NCBI RefSeq assembly: GCF_016862795.1
Contig: NZ_BONQ01000021.1
Location: forward strand, 62,001-126,000
Length of the DNA: 64,000 bases
Direction: 5' to 3'
Source of the DNA: Dactylosporangium siamense
Lineage (GTDB): Bacteria; Actinomycetota; Actinomycetes; Mycobacteriales; Micromonosporaceae
A program made the translations under genes and the position numbers. Positions 32,946 to 41,139 of this stretch are shown here, in pieces; the first letter of the stretch is position 1, and each line of letters opens with the position of its first letter. The notes under the pieces are model-generated. The model had not been told where the DNA came from and searched no databases. It saw nothing but the letters and a program-made list of their open reading frames with translations.

Positions 32946-33167
32946 ATGCCGAAGAAAGACGGGGCCATCGAGATCGAGGGCCGAGTGATCGAGCCACTCC
33001 CGAACGCCATGTTCCGGGTGGAGCTCGCCAATGGCCACAAGGTCTTGGCGCACATCAGCGGGAAGATGCGGCAGCACTACATCCGCATCCTGCCCGAGGA
33101 CCGAGTGGTCGTCGAGCTGTCGCCTTATGACCTGACTCGCGGGCGCATCGTCTACCGCTACAAGTAA
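32946..33167 (+). CDS. infA: Translation initiation factor IF-1
   Basis: This 73-residue OB-fold protein starts [31 protein letters not shown] and ends [16 protein letters not shown], the complete IF-1 sequence. The frame is open upstream to 32805, but GCGGAGG lies 4-10 nt before the ATG at 32946. IF-1 binds the 30S A site during initiation. It leads the infA-rpmJ-rpsM-rpsK-rpsD-rpoA-rplQ set. Confidence 0.98.
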   Translation: MPKKDGAIEIEGRVIEPLPNAMFRVELANGHKVLAHISGKMRQHYIRILPEDRVVVELSPYDLTRGRIVYRYK

Positions 33168-33242
33168 ATCGGTGTCGGTTCCCAGGAAACGGTCGGGACT
33201 GTCGCTCCCATGTAGGGGTGCGCAGCGAGAGTTAGGCACACC

Positions 33243-33359
33243 GTGAAGGTCAAGCCGAGCGTCAAGCGGATCTGCAACAACTGCCGGGTCATCCGGCGGC
33301 ACGGCCGGGTCATGGTCATCTGCAGCACTGACCCGCGCCACAAGCAGCGCCAGGGCTGA
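33243..33359 (+). CDS. rpmJ: 50S ribosomal protein L36 (zinc form)
   Basis: This 38-residue protein starts at GTG ([20 protein letters not shown]) and ends HKQRQG. The zinc ligands C11, C14, C27 and H33 are all present, so it is the C+ form. It is one residue longer than the usual 37, the extra residue lying in CSTDPRHK. It is clear despite its small size, sitting in its canonical place between infA and rpsM. Confidence 0.97.
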   Translation: MKVKPSVKRICNNCRVIRRHGRVMVICSTDPRHKQRQG

Positions 33360-33454
33360 AGCCCCGGCGGCAGATCCACCCAGCACCACCTAGTTTTAGC
33401 CCGTTCCAGCCCCGGGCCACCGCGCGTGATACGTGCGGAGCGCGTGGGCTGCAC

Positions 33455-33493
33455 CCCCGGTCGGAGGCCGGGGCCCGTCTGTGGGCAGACGGG
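33455..33493 (+). promoter_or_regulatory. Hairpins in the rpsM leader
   Basis: Two adjacent hairpins are present. CCCCGG (33455-33460) pairs with CCGGGG (33468-33473), and CCCGTCTG (33474-33481) pairs perfectly with CAGACGGG (33486-33493) around TGGG. They lie in the 181-nt rpmJ-rpsM gap. They could act as an r-protein binding site or attenuator for the alpha-type operon. Confidence 0.5.
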
Positions 33494-33540
33494 AGTGGAG
33501 CGGGCTCAGACCTCCGCACACGCAAGGAGCACGCCCACCT

Positions 33541-33921
33541 ATGGCACGTCTCGTTGGTGTTGATCTCCCGCGCGAGAAGCGCACGGAGATCGCACTCACC
33601 TACATCTATGGCATCGGTCGCACCCGATCCATCGAGCTTCTGGCCGCTACCGGCATCGACCCCAACAAGCGGGCTCGTGACCTGACCGATGAAGAGATCG
33701 TGCAGCTGCGCGACTACATCGAGGCCAACTTCAAGGTTGAAGGCGACCTGCGCCGCGAGGTCGCCGCGGACATCCGCCGCAAGGTTGAGATCGGCTGCTA
33801 CCAGGGCATCCGGCACCGCAAGGGCCTGCCCGTGCGCGGTCAGCGCACCAGGACCAACGCCCGCACCCGCAAGGGTCCGAAGCGCACGGTCGCCGGCAAG
33901 AAGAAGCCGGGCAAGAAGTAG
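33541..33921 (+). CDS. rpsM: 30S ribosomal protein S13
   Basis: This 126-residue S13 starts [26 protein letters not shown] and includes [27 protein letters not shown], the family signature near the C-terminus. The frame is open back to 33433, but the family N-terminus fixes the ATG at 33541. S13 contacts P-site tRNA and bridges to L5. Confidence 0.98.
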   Translation: MARLVGVDLPREKRTEIALTYIYGIGRTRSIELLAATGIDPNKRARDLTDEEIVQLRDYIEANFKVEGDLRREVAADIRRKVEIGCYQGIRHRKGLPVRGQRTRTNARTRKGPKRTVAGKKKPGKK

Positions 33922-33963
33922 TAGTCGGTCAGGTAGAGAAAACAATCTAGGAGCGCATAGAGA

Positions 33964-34374
33964 ATGCCGCCGAAGGCTCGCGCCGGAGGGACCGCTGTCA
34001 AGAAGGTCCGGCGCAAGGAACGCAAGAACGTCGCCCACGGGCAGGCGCACATCAAGAGCACCTTCAACAACACCATCGTGTCGATCACTGACCCGACCGG
34101 TGCTGTGATCTCCTGGGCCTCGGCCGGCCAGGTGGGCTTCAAGGGCTCGCGCAAGTCGACTCCGTTCGCCGCGCAGCTGGCCGCCGAGGCCGCCGCTCGC
34201 CGCGCGATGGAGCACGGCATGCGCAAGGTCGACGTGTTCGTCAAGGGTCCGGGCTCCGGCCGGGAAACCGCGATCCGCTCGCTCCAGGCCGTCGGCCTCG
34301 AGGTCGGGCAGATCAGTGACGTCACGCCGCAGCCGCACAACGGCTGCCGTCCGCCGAAGCGCAGAAGGGTCTGA
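33964..34374 (+). CDS. rpsK: 30S ribosomal protein S11
   Basis: This 136-residue S11 starts [29 protein letters not shown] and has [24 protein letters not shown] and [18 protein letters not shown], the complete family sequence. It forms the platform near the mRNA exit. Confidence 0.98.
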   Translation: MPPKARAGGTAVKKVRRKERKNVAHGQAHIKSTFNNTIVSITDPTGAVISWASAGQVGFKGSRKSTPFAAQLAAEAAARRAMEHGMRKVDVFVKGPGSGRETAIRSLQAVGLEVGQISDVTPQPHNGCRPPKRRRV

Positions 34375-34378
34375 CGAG

Positions 34379-35005
34379 ATGGCTCGTTACACCGGTGCCG
34401 ACTGCCGCCGTTGCCGTCGCGAGAAGATGAAGCTGTTCCTCAAGGGCAGCAAGTGCGATGGGCCGAAATGCCCGTTCGAGTCGCGCCCCTTCCCGCCCGG
34501 TCAGCACGGCCGTGGCCGGCCGAAGGAGACCGAGTACCTCCTGCAGCTGCGCGAGAAGCAGAAGGCCCGTCGTATCTACGGCGTCCTCGAGCGTCAGTTC
34601 GCCGGCTACTTCGACGAGGCTGTGGCCAAGCCCGGCAAGACCGGTGAGGAGCTGCTCAAGATCCTTGAGTCGCGCCTCGACAACGTGGTGTACCGGGCCG
34701 GCCTCGCCACCTCGCGTGACGCGGCCCGCCAGCTGGTGAACCACGGCCACATCCAGGTCAACGGCAAGAAGGTCGACATCGCGTCGTACCGGCTGCGTGA
34801 GCACGACATCGTGCAGGTGCGGCCGAAGTCGCGGGAGCTCACCCCGTTCCAGATCGCTCAGGGCCTCGCGGGCAGCAAGACCGTCCCCGCGTGGCTGGAG
34901 TTCATCCCCAGCGAGCTCAAGGTCCTGGTGCACAGCCTGCCCGCGCGGCAGGTCATCGACACCCAGGTCCAGGAGCAGCTGATCGTCGAGCTCTACAGCA
35001 AGTAG
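34379..35005 (+). CDS. rpsD: 30S ribosomal protein S4 (zinc form)
   Basis: This 208-residue S4 starts MARYTGADCRRCRREKMKLF. Cysteines at 9, 12, 26 and 31 form the zinc-binding C+ arrangement. The S4 RNA-binding segment LVNHGHIQVNGKKVDIASYRL is intact. S4 nucleates 30S assembly and in E. coli represses the alpha operon. It starts 4 nt after rpsK. Confidence 0.97.
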   Translation: MARYTGADCRRCRREKMKLFLKGSKCDGPKCPFESRPFPPGQHGRGRPKETEYLLQLREKQKARRIYGVLERQFAGYFDEAVAKPGKTGEELLKILESRLDNVVYRAGLATSRDAARQLVNHGHIQVNGKKVDIASYRLREHDIVQVRPKSRELTPFQIAQGLAGSKTVPAWLEFIPSELKVLVHSLPARQVIDTQVQEQLIVELYSK

Positions 35006-35016
35006 CACGGCTTTAC

Positions 35017-35044
35017 GGAGGCGGGGCGATCATGCTCCGCCTCC
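35017..35044 (+). other. Hairpin between rpsD and rpoA
   Basis: GGAGGCGGGGC (35017-35027) and GCTCCGCCTCC (35034-35044) form an 11-bp stem with one G-U pair around GATCAT. It may act as a partial terminator or processing site that lowers or uncouples rpoA expression. It masks a GGAGG, but the rpoA ribosome site GGAGGAA lies further on. Confidence 0.6.
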
Positions 35045-35095
35045 TCGTCGGAGCGCGTCAAATAGTGGGCGCGCAACGAACTGGAGGAACCGCAA

Positions 35096-36121
35096 GTGCT
35101 TATCTCCCAGCGTCCGAGCCTCGCCGAAGAGTCCATCAGCGAGACCCGGTCAAAGTTCACCATCGAGCCGCTCGAGCCGGGCTTCGGCTACACCCTCGGC
35201 AACTCGCTGCGTCGCACCCTGCTCAGCTCGATCCCGGGCGCGGCCGTGACCAGCATCAAGATCGACGGGGTGCTGCACGAGTTCACCACGATCCCCGGCG
35301 TCAAGGAGGACGTGGTCGAGCTCGTCATGAACGTCAAGGAGCTGTGCGTCAGCTCCGAGCACGACGAGCCGGTCTCGATGTACCTGCGCAAGCAGGGCCC
35401 CGGCGACGTCACGGCGGGCGACATCCAGCCCCCGGCCGGCGTCTCCGTGCACAACCCCGACCTGAAGCTGGCCACGCTCAACGGCAAGGGCCGGCTCGAC
35501 ATGGAGCTGACCGTCGAGCGCGGTCGTGGCTACGTGACCGCGAACCAGAACAAGCAGCAGGGCCAGGAGATCGGTCGGATTCCGATCGACTCGATCTACT
35601 CCCCGGTGCTCAAGGTCACCTACCGCGTCGAGGCCACCCGTGTCGAGCAGCGCACCGACTTCGACCGGCTCATCATCGACGTCGAGACCAAGGCGTCGCT
35701 GACCCCCCGGACCGCGCTGGCCTCCGCCGGCATGACGCTCGTCGAGCTGTTCGGCCTGGCCCGCGAGCTCGACGAGACCGCTGAAGGCATCGACATCGGC
35801 CCGTCGCCGCAGGACGCGCAGCTCGCTGCCGACCTGGCACTGCCGATCGAGGAGCTCGACCTCACCGTCCGCTCGTACAACTGCCTCAAGCGCGAGGGCA
35901 TCAACTCCGTCGGGGAGCTGATCAGCCGCACGGAAGCAGACCTCCTCGATATAAGGAATTTCGGTCAGAAGTCGATCGACGAGGTCAAGATGAAGCTCGC
36001 CGGGATGGGTCTGGGTCTCAAGGACTCCGCCCCGACGTTCGACCCGGCACACGTCGTGGACTCGTTCGCCGATGTTTCCTACGACGACACCGACGACTAC
36101 CGCGAGACCGAGCAGCTCTAA
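35096..36121 (+). CDS. rpoA: DNA-directed RNA polymerase subunit alpha
   Basis: This 341-residue protein starts at GTG ([21 protein letters not shown]) after CTGGAGGAA. The N-terminal assembly domain has [25 protein letters not shown], and the C-terminal domain has [45 protein letters not shown], which binds UP elements and activators. It ends with an acidic tail. Alpha dimerises to start RNA polymerase assembly. Confidence 0.98.
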   Translation: MLISQRPSLAEESISETRSKFTIEPLEPGFGYTLGNSLRRTLLSSIPGAAVTSIKIDGVLHEFTTIPGVKEDVVELVMNVKELCVSSEHDEPVSMYLRKQGPGDVTAGDIQPPAGVSVHNPDLKLATLNGKGRLDMELTVERGRGYVTANQNKQQGQEIGRIPIDSIYSPVLKVTYRVEATRVEQRTDFDRLIIDVETKASLTPRTALASAGMTLVELFGLARELDETAEGIDIGPSPQDAQLAADLALPIEELDLTVRSYNCLKREGINSVGELISRTEADLLDIRNFGQKSIDEVKMKLAGMGLGLKDSAPTFDPAHVVDSFADVSYDDTDDYRETEQL

Positions 36122-36150
36122 CCGGCTGCTGTTCGATTTGAGGAGCCCCA

Positions 36151-36678
36151 ATGCCCACGCCCACCAAGGGTCCCCGCCTCGGCGGCAGCCCCGCGCATGA
36201 AAAGCTGATGCTGGCGAACCTCGCCACCTCGCTGTTCAAGCACGGACGCATCAAGACCACCGAGACCAAGGCCAAGCGGCTGCGCCCGCTCGCCGAGCAG
36301 CTCATCACCAAGGCCAAGCGCGGAGACCTGCACGCGCGCCGTCAAGCGCTCGCCGTGGTGCGCGACAAGGACGTGGTGTTCCAGCTGTTCGACCAGATCG
36401 CGCCGCGGTTCGCCACCCGGCCGGGTGGCTACACCCGCATCGTGAAGACCGGCCCGCGCAAGGGTGACGCCGCTCCCATGGCGATCATCGAGCTGGTCGA
36501 GGAGCTCGAGGTCGCCGTCGCGCCGGCGCCGCGCAAGGCCGCCGCTCGCAAGGCCGCCAAGGCCGACTCGATCGCGGTCCTCGCCGGCGAGGACGAGGAC
36601 GAGGCTCCGGCCGCTGCGGCGTCCGTCTCGGACGAAGCCGGCGCTGCCGCGGACGAGGACGACGAGAAGAAGGCCTGA
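36151..36678 (+). CDS. rplQ: 50S ribosomal protein L17 with acidic C-terminal tail
   Basis: This 175-residue protein has the L17 core ([34 protein letters not shown] through [21 protein letters not shown]) in the first 120 residues. A tail of about 55 residues follows, rich in Ala then Asp/Glu ([20 protein letters not shown]). E. coli L17 is about 127 residues, so the tail is an extension likely to be disordered. Confidence 0.97.
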   Translation: MPTPTKGPRLGGSPAHEKLMLANLATSLFKHGRIKTTETKAKRLRPLAEQLITKAKRGDLHARRQALAVVRDKDVVFQLFDQIAPRFATRPGGYTRIVKTGPRKGDAAPMAIIELVEELEVAVAPAPRKAAARKAAKADSIAVLAGEDEDEAPAAAASVSDEAGAAADEDDEKKA

Positions 36679-36698
36679 TCACAGGTCTGAAGTCGACG

Positions 36699-36735
36699 GC
36701 CCGGCACCCTGCGTCACTGGGGTGCCGGGCTTCTT
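36699..36735 (+). terminator. Terminator after rplQ
   Basis: A perfect 11-bp stem (36699-36709 with 36720-36730) closes a 10-nt loop and is followed by TTCTTCGTCT. It ends the alpha-type operon before truA, although truA starts only 36 nt later and may be partly read through. Confidence 0.8.
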
Positions 36736-36766
36736 CGTCTGATTCGGAAGAGAAGAAGGGTGAACG

Positions 36767-37579
36767 TTGAGCATCCGGGTCCGCCTCGACGTGGCGTATG
36801 ACGGGACCGACTTTTCCGGCTGGGCGGTCCAACCGGCCCGCCGCACCGTGGCCGGCGAGCTGACCACGGTCCTGACCCGCCTGTTCGGCACCGTGGACGG
36901 CCTGACCGTCGCCGGCCGCACCGACGCCGGCGTGCACGCCACGGGCCAGGTCTGCCACGTCGACGTCCCCGCGGACCGCTGGGAGACCCTCTCCGCCGCG
37001 CTGCTGCGCAAACTCGCCGGCCTGCTGCCCCCGGACGTCCGCGTGCTCGCCGTGACGGAGGTCCCGCCGGAGTTCGACGCCAGGTTCTCGGCCCTGTCGC
37101 GGCGCTACGAGTACCGCGTCACCGACGCCGTCCACGGCGCCCTGCCGCTGCGCCGCCACGACACGGTCGCCTGGGCCCGCCCGCTCGACCTGGACGCCCT
37201 CAACGCCGCCGCGGAGGGCCTGGTGGGGGAGCACGACTACGCCGCCTTCTGCCGCCGCAAGGAGCACGCCACGACGATCCGCGCCGTCAACCGCCTGGAC
37301 TGGCGCCGCGACCCGGACGGCATCCTCGTGGCGACCGTGCAGGCGGACGCGTTCTGCCAGCAGATGGTCCGCAGCCTCGTCGGCGCCCAGCTCTTCGTCG
37401 GTGACGGCCGGCGCGCCGCGTCGTGGCCCGCGGGGCTGCTCAGCCGGCGGGTCCGTGCCGACGAGGTGACCGTGGCACCGGCACACGGGCTCTCGCTGGT
37501 GGAGGTCCGGTACCCGGAGGATCCGGCGGACCTGCGCAGCCGTTCGGAACTGACCCGCCGCCGTCGCGACGCGGACTGA
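36767..37579 (+). CDS. truA: tRNA pseudouridine synthase A
   Basis: This 270-residue enzyme starts at TTG (MSIRVRLDVAYDGTDFSGWAVQ) after GAAGAAGGG. The catalytic Asp is in GRTDAGVHATGQV near residue 48. Later segments include RRYEYRVTD and the MVRSLVGAQLFVGDGR region. It makes pseudouridine at tRNA positions 38-40. The rplQ-truA order is widely conserved. It converges with the next gene, 3 bp apart. Confidence 0.95.
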   Translation: MSIRVRLDVAYDGTDFSGWAVQPARRTVAGELTTVLTRLFGTVDGLTVAGRTDAGVHATGQVCHVDVPADRWETLSAALLRKLAGLLPPDVRVLAVTEVPPEFDARFSALSRRYEYRVTDAVHGALPLRRHDTVAWARPLDLDALNAAAEGLVGEHDYAAFCRRKEHATTIRAVNRLDWRRDPDGILVATVQADAFCQQMVRSLVGAQLFVGDGRRAASWPAGLLSRRVRADEVTVAPAHGLSLVEVRYPEDPADLRSRSELTRRRRDAD

Positions 37580-37582
37580 CGC

Positions 37583-40372
37583 TCAGCTGGGCTGGACGAC
37601 GGGCAGGGACGCGGCCGGGGTCGCTTCCGGCTGGATGATCGCGCGGTTGCCGATGATGCCGTTCTCCAGGTACGTCTCGACGATGTCGTACGTGATCTGG
37701 TTCGGGTACGGATCGTCCGGCGCGAAGTCCTTCCCGTCCACCCTGGCGATGACGACGAAGGCGATGAAGTGCCCGCGGTAGTTCCAGCCGAGCTGGGTGG
37801 GGGCGCGGACGATCGCGTCGGTGCCGGTGCCCGCGCCGACGCTCATCCCGGCGAAGCGGCCCTTCTGCCCGTCGACGATCGGCTTGACGCCGTCGAAGGC
37901 GGTCGCCGCGGTCTTCTCGGTGTCGAGGTTGAAGATCCCGGCGGTGATCAGGTACTCCTCGCTGGGGTTCTTCATCGTCGCCCGGACGACCTCCGAGCAG
38001 CCGGCACCGGCCAGCAGGGTGGCGAGCTGGTCGGTGGCGGCGGTCTTGCAGTCGGGGGACGCCTGCGTCTTGAGAATCAGGTACGGCGGCTCGTCCGCGA
38101 CCGCGACGATGCTGTTCTGCGGGAAGACCTCGGCCTCGGTGAGCGGGTTGGGGTCGACCTGGCGGCTGCTGATGTCGCGCTTCTTCGGGCCGGCGGCGGT
38201 GCTGGAGCGGGCCGACTCGGGCCCGTTCTTCTCGTCCTTGAAGATGAACCAGGAGCCCAGGCCGCACGCGCCGAGCAGGACGACCACGCCGATGACGCTC
38301 AGCGCGGCGATCCAGCGGTGTGGCCGGTGCTCGACGGGGTCGGCGACGGTCGAGCGCGGTGCGCCGGGCCGGCGGCTGTCGGGGCGGCCCGCGGGCCGCT
38401 TGCCCGGCGGCTCCCGCAGCGCCCGCTGGGTGCCGGTGCCGGTGTACTCCCCGGTGCCGCGTCCACGGCCGCCGCGGCGACCGGCCGGCTCGTCGAACGG
38501 CAGTCCGTCGTCGAGGGGGCGCCGCTGGTGGGGCGCCTCGTCGGCCCCGGGACGCCGCCGGGTGGCGGTGCCGCTCGCCTCGAACGCCGCACTCGGCGGC
38601 TCATAACCCGCCCCTGCCCGGTCAAGCCCTGCCCGGTCAAGCCCCGCGCGGTCCAGGCCGGCGGGCTCGAACCCGACGGGCTCGAAACCGTCCCGCCGGC
38701 GCCGCGCGGTCCCCGTGTCGTCGCGGCGCGCGGGGATCTCGTCGAAGCCGCCCCGCCCCCGCCGCCCGGCGCCGGTGTCGTCCCGCCGCGGACCGGAGAT
38801 ATCGTCCCGCCGCAGGTTGGCGACGTCGTCCCGCCGGAGGCCGGCAGTGTCGTCCCGGCGCAGGCCGGCGGTGTCGTCAGGGGCGCCGGTGTAGAAGCCG
38901 CCGCGCGGACCGGCGCCCGTGGTGGGGCCGAAGCCTGATCCGGTGGCGGGCCCGCCGGTGATCGGTGGGCCGGAGCGTTGCCGTCCCACGCCGCTGTCAG
39001 GACCGACGGGTTCGAAGCCCCCGCGCCGGGACGTGCCGGTGTCGTCGCGCCGGAACGCGGCCGGGTCCTCGGTGGCGCGGGACCGGCGGCCGGTGGTGCT
39101 ATCCGTTCCCGCCGCGGGAGGTGTACCCCCGTCGAACGCCCGCCGTCCCCCCGACGTGTCCGGCCCACGCCGCCCGGAGGTCGGGCTCTCCCGGCCGCTG
39201 TCGGTGTCGGGACGGGCCCGGCGCCCGGCGGGCGGCACGGGCTCGTCGAACCGCCGGCGGGCACCCGTCGACGTCGGGTCGGCCTCTTCCGCCTCGCGGC
39301 GGGCCCGGCGGCCGGTCGCGCCGCCGCTGGTCGGGCTGCTCTCGGGACGCATCGTCGGGAAGATCGGCACGAGCGGCGGCGGCTCGGTCGCGGGCCGGGG
39401 CGGCGCGGAGTCGTCGAGCGGCTTGATGATGGGGACCAGTGCGGGACCGTGGTCGTACGACTGCGAAGCGCGACCGTCCGGACCGCGCCTGGCCGGCTCG
39501 TCCTCGGCCCGGGCCCGGCGGCGACCGCCACGCGGCTCAGTGGTGTCGACAGGGGGTGGCGGCTCGATCGCGGCACGTGCCGGCGGCGGCGAGGCCGGCC
39601 GGGCGAAGACCCCGCTCGGCGAGTCGCCGCGCCCGGCCCGGGGACCGGTGGGCTCGTCGCGGACGGGCCGGAACGCCCCACCGGCGGCGTCGTCCCGCAA
39701 CGGCCGGAAGGTGCCACTGGGCGAGTCGTCACGAGGAGGGCGGGACGCGTCCCGAGGCGCCCGGAACGACCCGCTCGGCGGCTCCTCCCGAGGCGCCCGG
39801 AACACACCGCTCGGCGAGTCGTCGCGAGGTGTCCGGAACGACCCGCTGGGCGAGTCGTCGCGTGGCGTCCGGAACGACCCGCTGGGCGAGTCGTCGCGAG
39901 GTGTCCGGAACGACCCACTGGGTGCGTCGTCGCGCGGCGCGCGGAACGACCCGCTCGGCGAGTCCTCTCCCCGGGGCCGGCGCCGCCCACCACCAGCGGG
40001 CCCCTCGGGCCCACGCGGATCAACCGGCGGCGGCCCGGCCCGGAACACGCCGCTCGGCGAGTCGTCGCGCGGCGCCCGGAACGACCCGCTCGGCGACTCC
40101 CCACGGGGCCCCCGGAACGATCCGCTCGGCGAGTCGTCCCGCGGCAGTCGGCCGTACACACCGCTCGGCGAGTCGTCAGGACGCGAACGACCGGGCGGCC
40201 CGCCACGCGGCCCGTCGTCGAAGCCGGGCTCGTCGAACGACGGCGGCGGCGCCGAGAACGGGTCCGGTCCGCTGCCCCGGAGCCCGGCCAACCAGTTGTC
40301 GGCCTCGTCCGCCTCGTCCCGGCGGAACGAGTCGGAACGCCGCTTGCGGCGCTGCTCGTTCCCAGAAGTCAT
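37583..40372 (-). CDS. Large repeat-rich single-span membrane protein, function unknown
   Basis: This 929-residue protein has three parts. Residues 1-686 are disordered-looking and rich in Arg, Asp, Gly, Pro and Ser. They carry about a dozen 12-residue repeats like DDSPSGSFRTPR (66-258), later RRDD(T/V/I)xxL repeats, and LDRAG three times running. Residues 687-710 (WIAALSVIGVVVLLGACGLG) are the only membrane span, preceded by RPHR. Residues 711-929 form a probable extracellular domain with two cysteines (PDCK, AGCSE). The cytoplasmic-repeat, single-span, outer-domain plan recalls other actinobacterial envelope proteins, but I recognise no family. The ATG at 40372 is supported by a leaderless-type -10 box. 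Confidence 0.88.
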   Translation of the reverse strand: MTSGNEQRRKRRSDSFRRDEADEADNWLAGLRGSGPDPFSAPPPSFDEPGFDDGPRGGPPGRSRPDDSPSGVYGRLPRDDSPSGSFRGPRGESPSGSFRAPRDDSPSGVFRAGPPPVDPRGPEGPAGGGRRRPRGEDSPSGSFRAPRDDAPSGSFRTPRDDSPSGSFRTPRDDSPSGSFRTPRDDSPSGVFRAPREEPPSGSFRAPRDASRPPRDDSPSGTFRPLRDDAAGGAFRPVRDEPTGPRAGRGDSPSGVFARPASPPPARAAIEPPPPVDTTEPRGGRRRARAEDEPARRGPDGRASQSYDHGPALVPIIKPLDDSAPPRPATEPPPLVPIFPTMRPESSPTSGGATGRRARREAEEADPTSTGARRRFDEPVPPAGRRARPDTDSGRESPTSGRRGPDTSGGRRAFDGGTPPAAGTDSTTGRRSRATEDPAAFRRDDTGTSRRGGFEPVGPDSGVGRQRSGPPITGGPATGSGFGPTTGAGPRGGFYTGAPDDTAGLRRDDTAGLRRDDVANLRRDDISGPRRDDTGAGRRGRGGFDEIPARRDDTGTARRRRDGFEPVGFEPAGLDRAGLDRAGLDRAGAGYEPPSAAFEASGTATRRRPGADEAPHQRRPLDDGLPFDEPAGRRGGRGRGTGEYTGTGTQRALREPPGKRPAGRPDSRRPGAPRSTVADPVEHRPHRWIAALSVIGVVVLLGACGLGSWFIFKDEKNGPESARSSTAAGPKKRDISSRQVDPNPLTEAEVFPQNSIVAVADEPPYLILKTQASPDCKTAATDQLATLLAGAGCSEVVRATMKNPSEEYLITAGIFNLDTEKTAATAFDGVKPIVDGQKGRFAGMSVGAGTGTDAIVRAPTQLGWNYRGHFIAFVVIARVDGKDFAPDDPYPNQITYDIVETYLENGIIGNRAIIQPEATPAASLPVVQPS
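39599..40177 (-). repeat. 36-bp coding repeat array (DDSPSGxFRxPR)
   Basis: Within the large membrane protein gene, about a dozen units of 12 residues (36 bp) recur, some identical at DNA level near 39830-39940. Unit variants include GESPSGSFRAPR, EEPPSGSFRAPR and DDAAGGAFRPVR. Each unit pairs acidic and basic residues around SPSG, a possible phosphorylation-type motif. Confidence 0.85.
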
Positions 40373-40379
40373 GTCGCAC

Positions 40380-40385
40380 AGGGTA
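40380..40385 (-). promoter_or_regulatory. Putative -10 box, leaderless start
   Basis: On the minus strand, TACCCT lies exactly 7 nt before the ATG at 40372 and no Shine-Dalgarno is present. Confidence 0.45.
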
Positions 40386-40509
40386 GCCGACCGTCCTGGG
40401 TGGTGGCGTGTCGGCGATGTTTCGCGCAATCCGAACGAGTGGGGCGCGAGCAGGGCCGTTCACCTGCTTGGGGACAATGCGTTGCGGCATCGGTCAAAGG
40501 AGGCGCATC

Positions 40510-41136
40510 GTGTCCGGCGAGCACTATTTCACCGCGGAGCCGGCGGCGGCCGAAATCCGGCACGACGTCGTGTTCACCATCGACGACCAGGAGTTCCGGC
40601 TCGTGGCGGCGGGTGGAGTGTTCTCGGCGAGCCGGCTGGATCCGGGCACGTCGGTGCTGCTGCAGCGCGCGCCGCTGCCGGGCGCCGCGACGACCGGGTT
40701 CCTGCTGGACCTCGGCTGCGGCTACGGCCCGATCGCCGCGGTCCTCGCCGCGAACGCGCCCAAGGCGACGATCTACGCCGTCGACGTCAACCAGCGGGCG
40801 CTCGACCTCGCAGGTCAGAACACCGGTCCGAACGTGATCACCGCGCTGCCGGACGAGGTGCCGGAGACTGTCGGGTTCGCGCAGATCTGGTCCAACCCGC
40901 CGATCCGGATCGGCAAGCCGGAGCTGCACGCGCTGCTGCTGCGCTGGCTGCCGAGGCTGACCCCGGACGGCACCGCGTGGCTGGTCGTGGCCAAGAACCT
41001 GGGCGCGGACTCGCTGCAGCGGTGGCTCGCCGAGCAGGGGTTCAGCGCCGAGCGGCACGCCAACCACAAGGGCTTCCGGATCTTCGAAGTCCGAAAAGCG
41101 GGCGACGTACACCAAAGACCGGCGCAGAATTCCTGA
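40510..41136 (+). CDS. Class I SAM-dependent methyltransferase, RsmC-like
   Basis: This 208-residue protein starts at GTG after AAAGGAGGCG, a near-perfect ribosome site. Residues 1-60 contain HYFTAEPAAAEIRHDVVF and GVFSASRLDPGTSVLL, as in small MTS-domain enzymes related to RsmC. Motif I is LLDLGCGYGPIAA (residues 66-78), the acidic residue lies in YAVDVNQRALDLA, and the catalytic motif is SNPPIRIG near 130. NPP motifs occur in N-methyltransferases acting on bases. A 16S rRNA guanine methyltransferase is likely; the exact site is inference. The ABC-F gene follows after 3 nt. Confidence 0.85.
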   Translation: MSGEHYFTAEPAAAEIRHDVVFTIDDQEFRLVAAGGVFSASRLDPGTSVLLQRAPLPGAATTGFLLDLGCGYGPIAAVLAANAPKATIYAVDVNQRALDLAGQNTGPNVITALPDEVPETVGFAQIWSNPPIRIGKPELHALLLRWLPRLTPDGTAWLVVAKNLGADSLQRWLAEQGFSAERHANHKGFRIFEVRKAGDVHQRPAQNS

Positions 41137-41139
41137 CTC

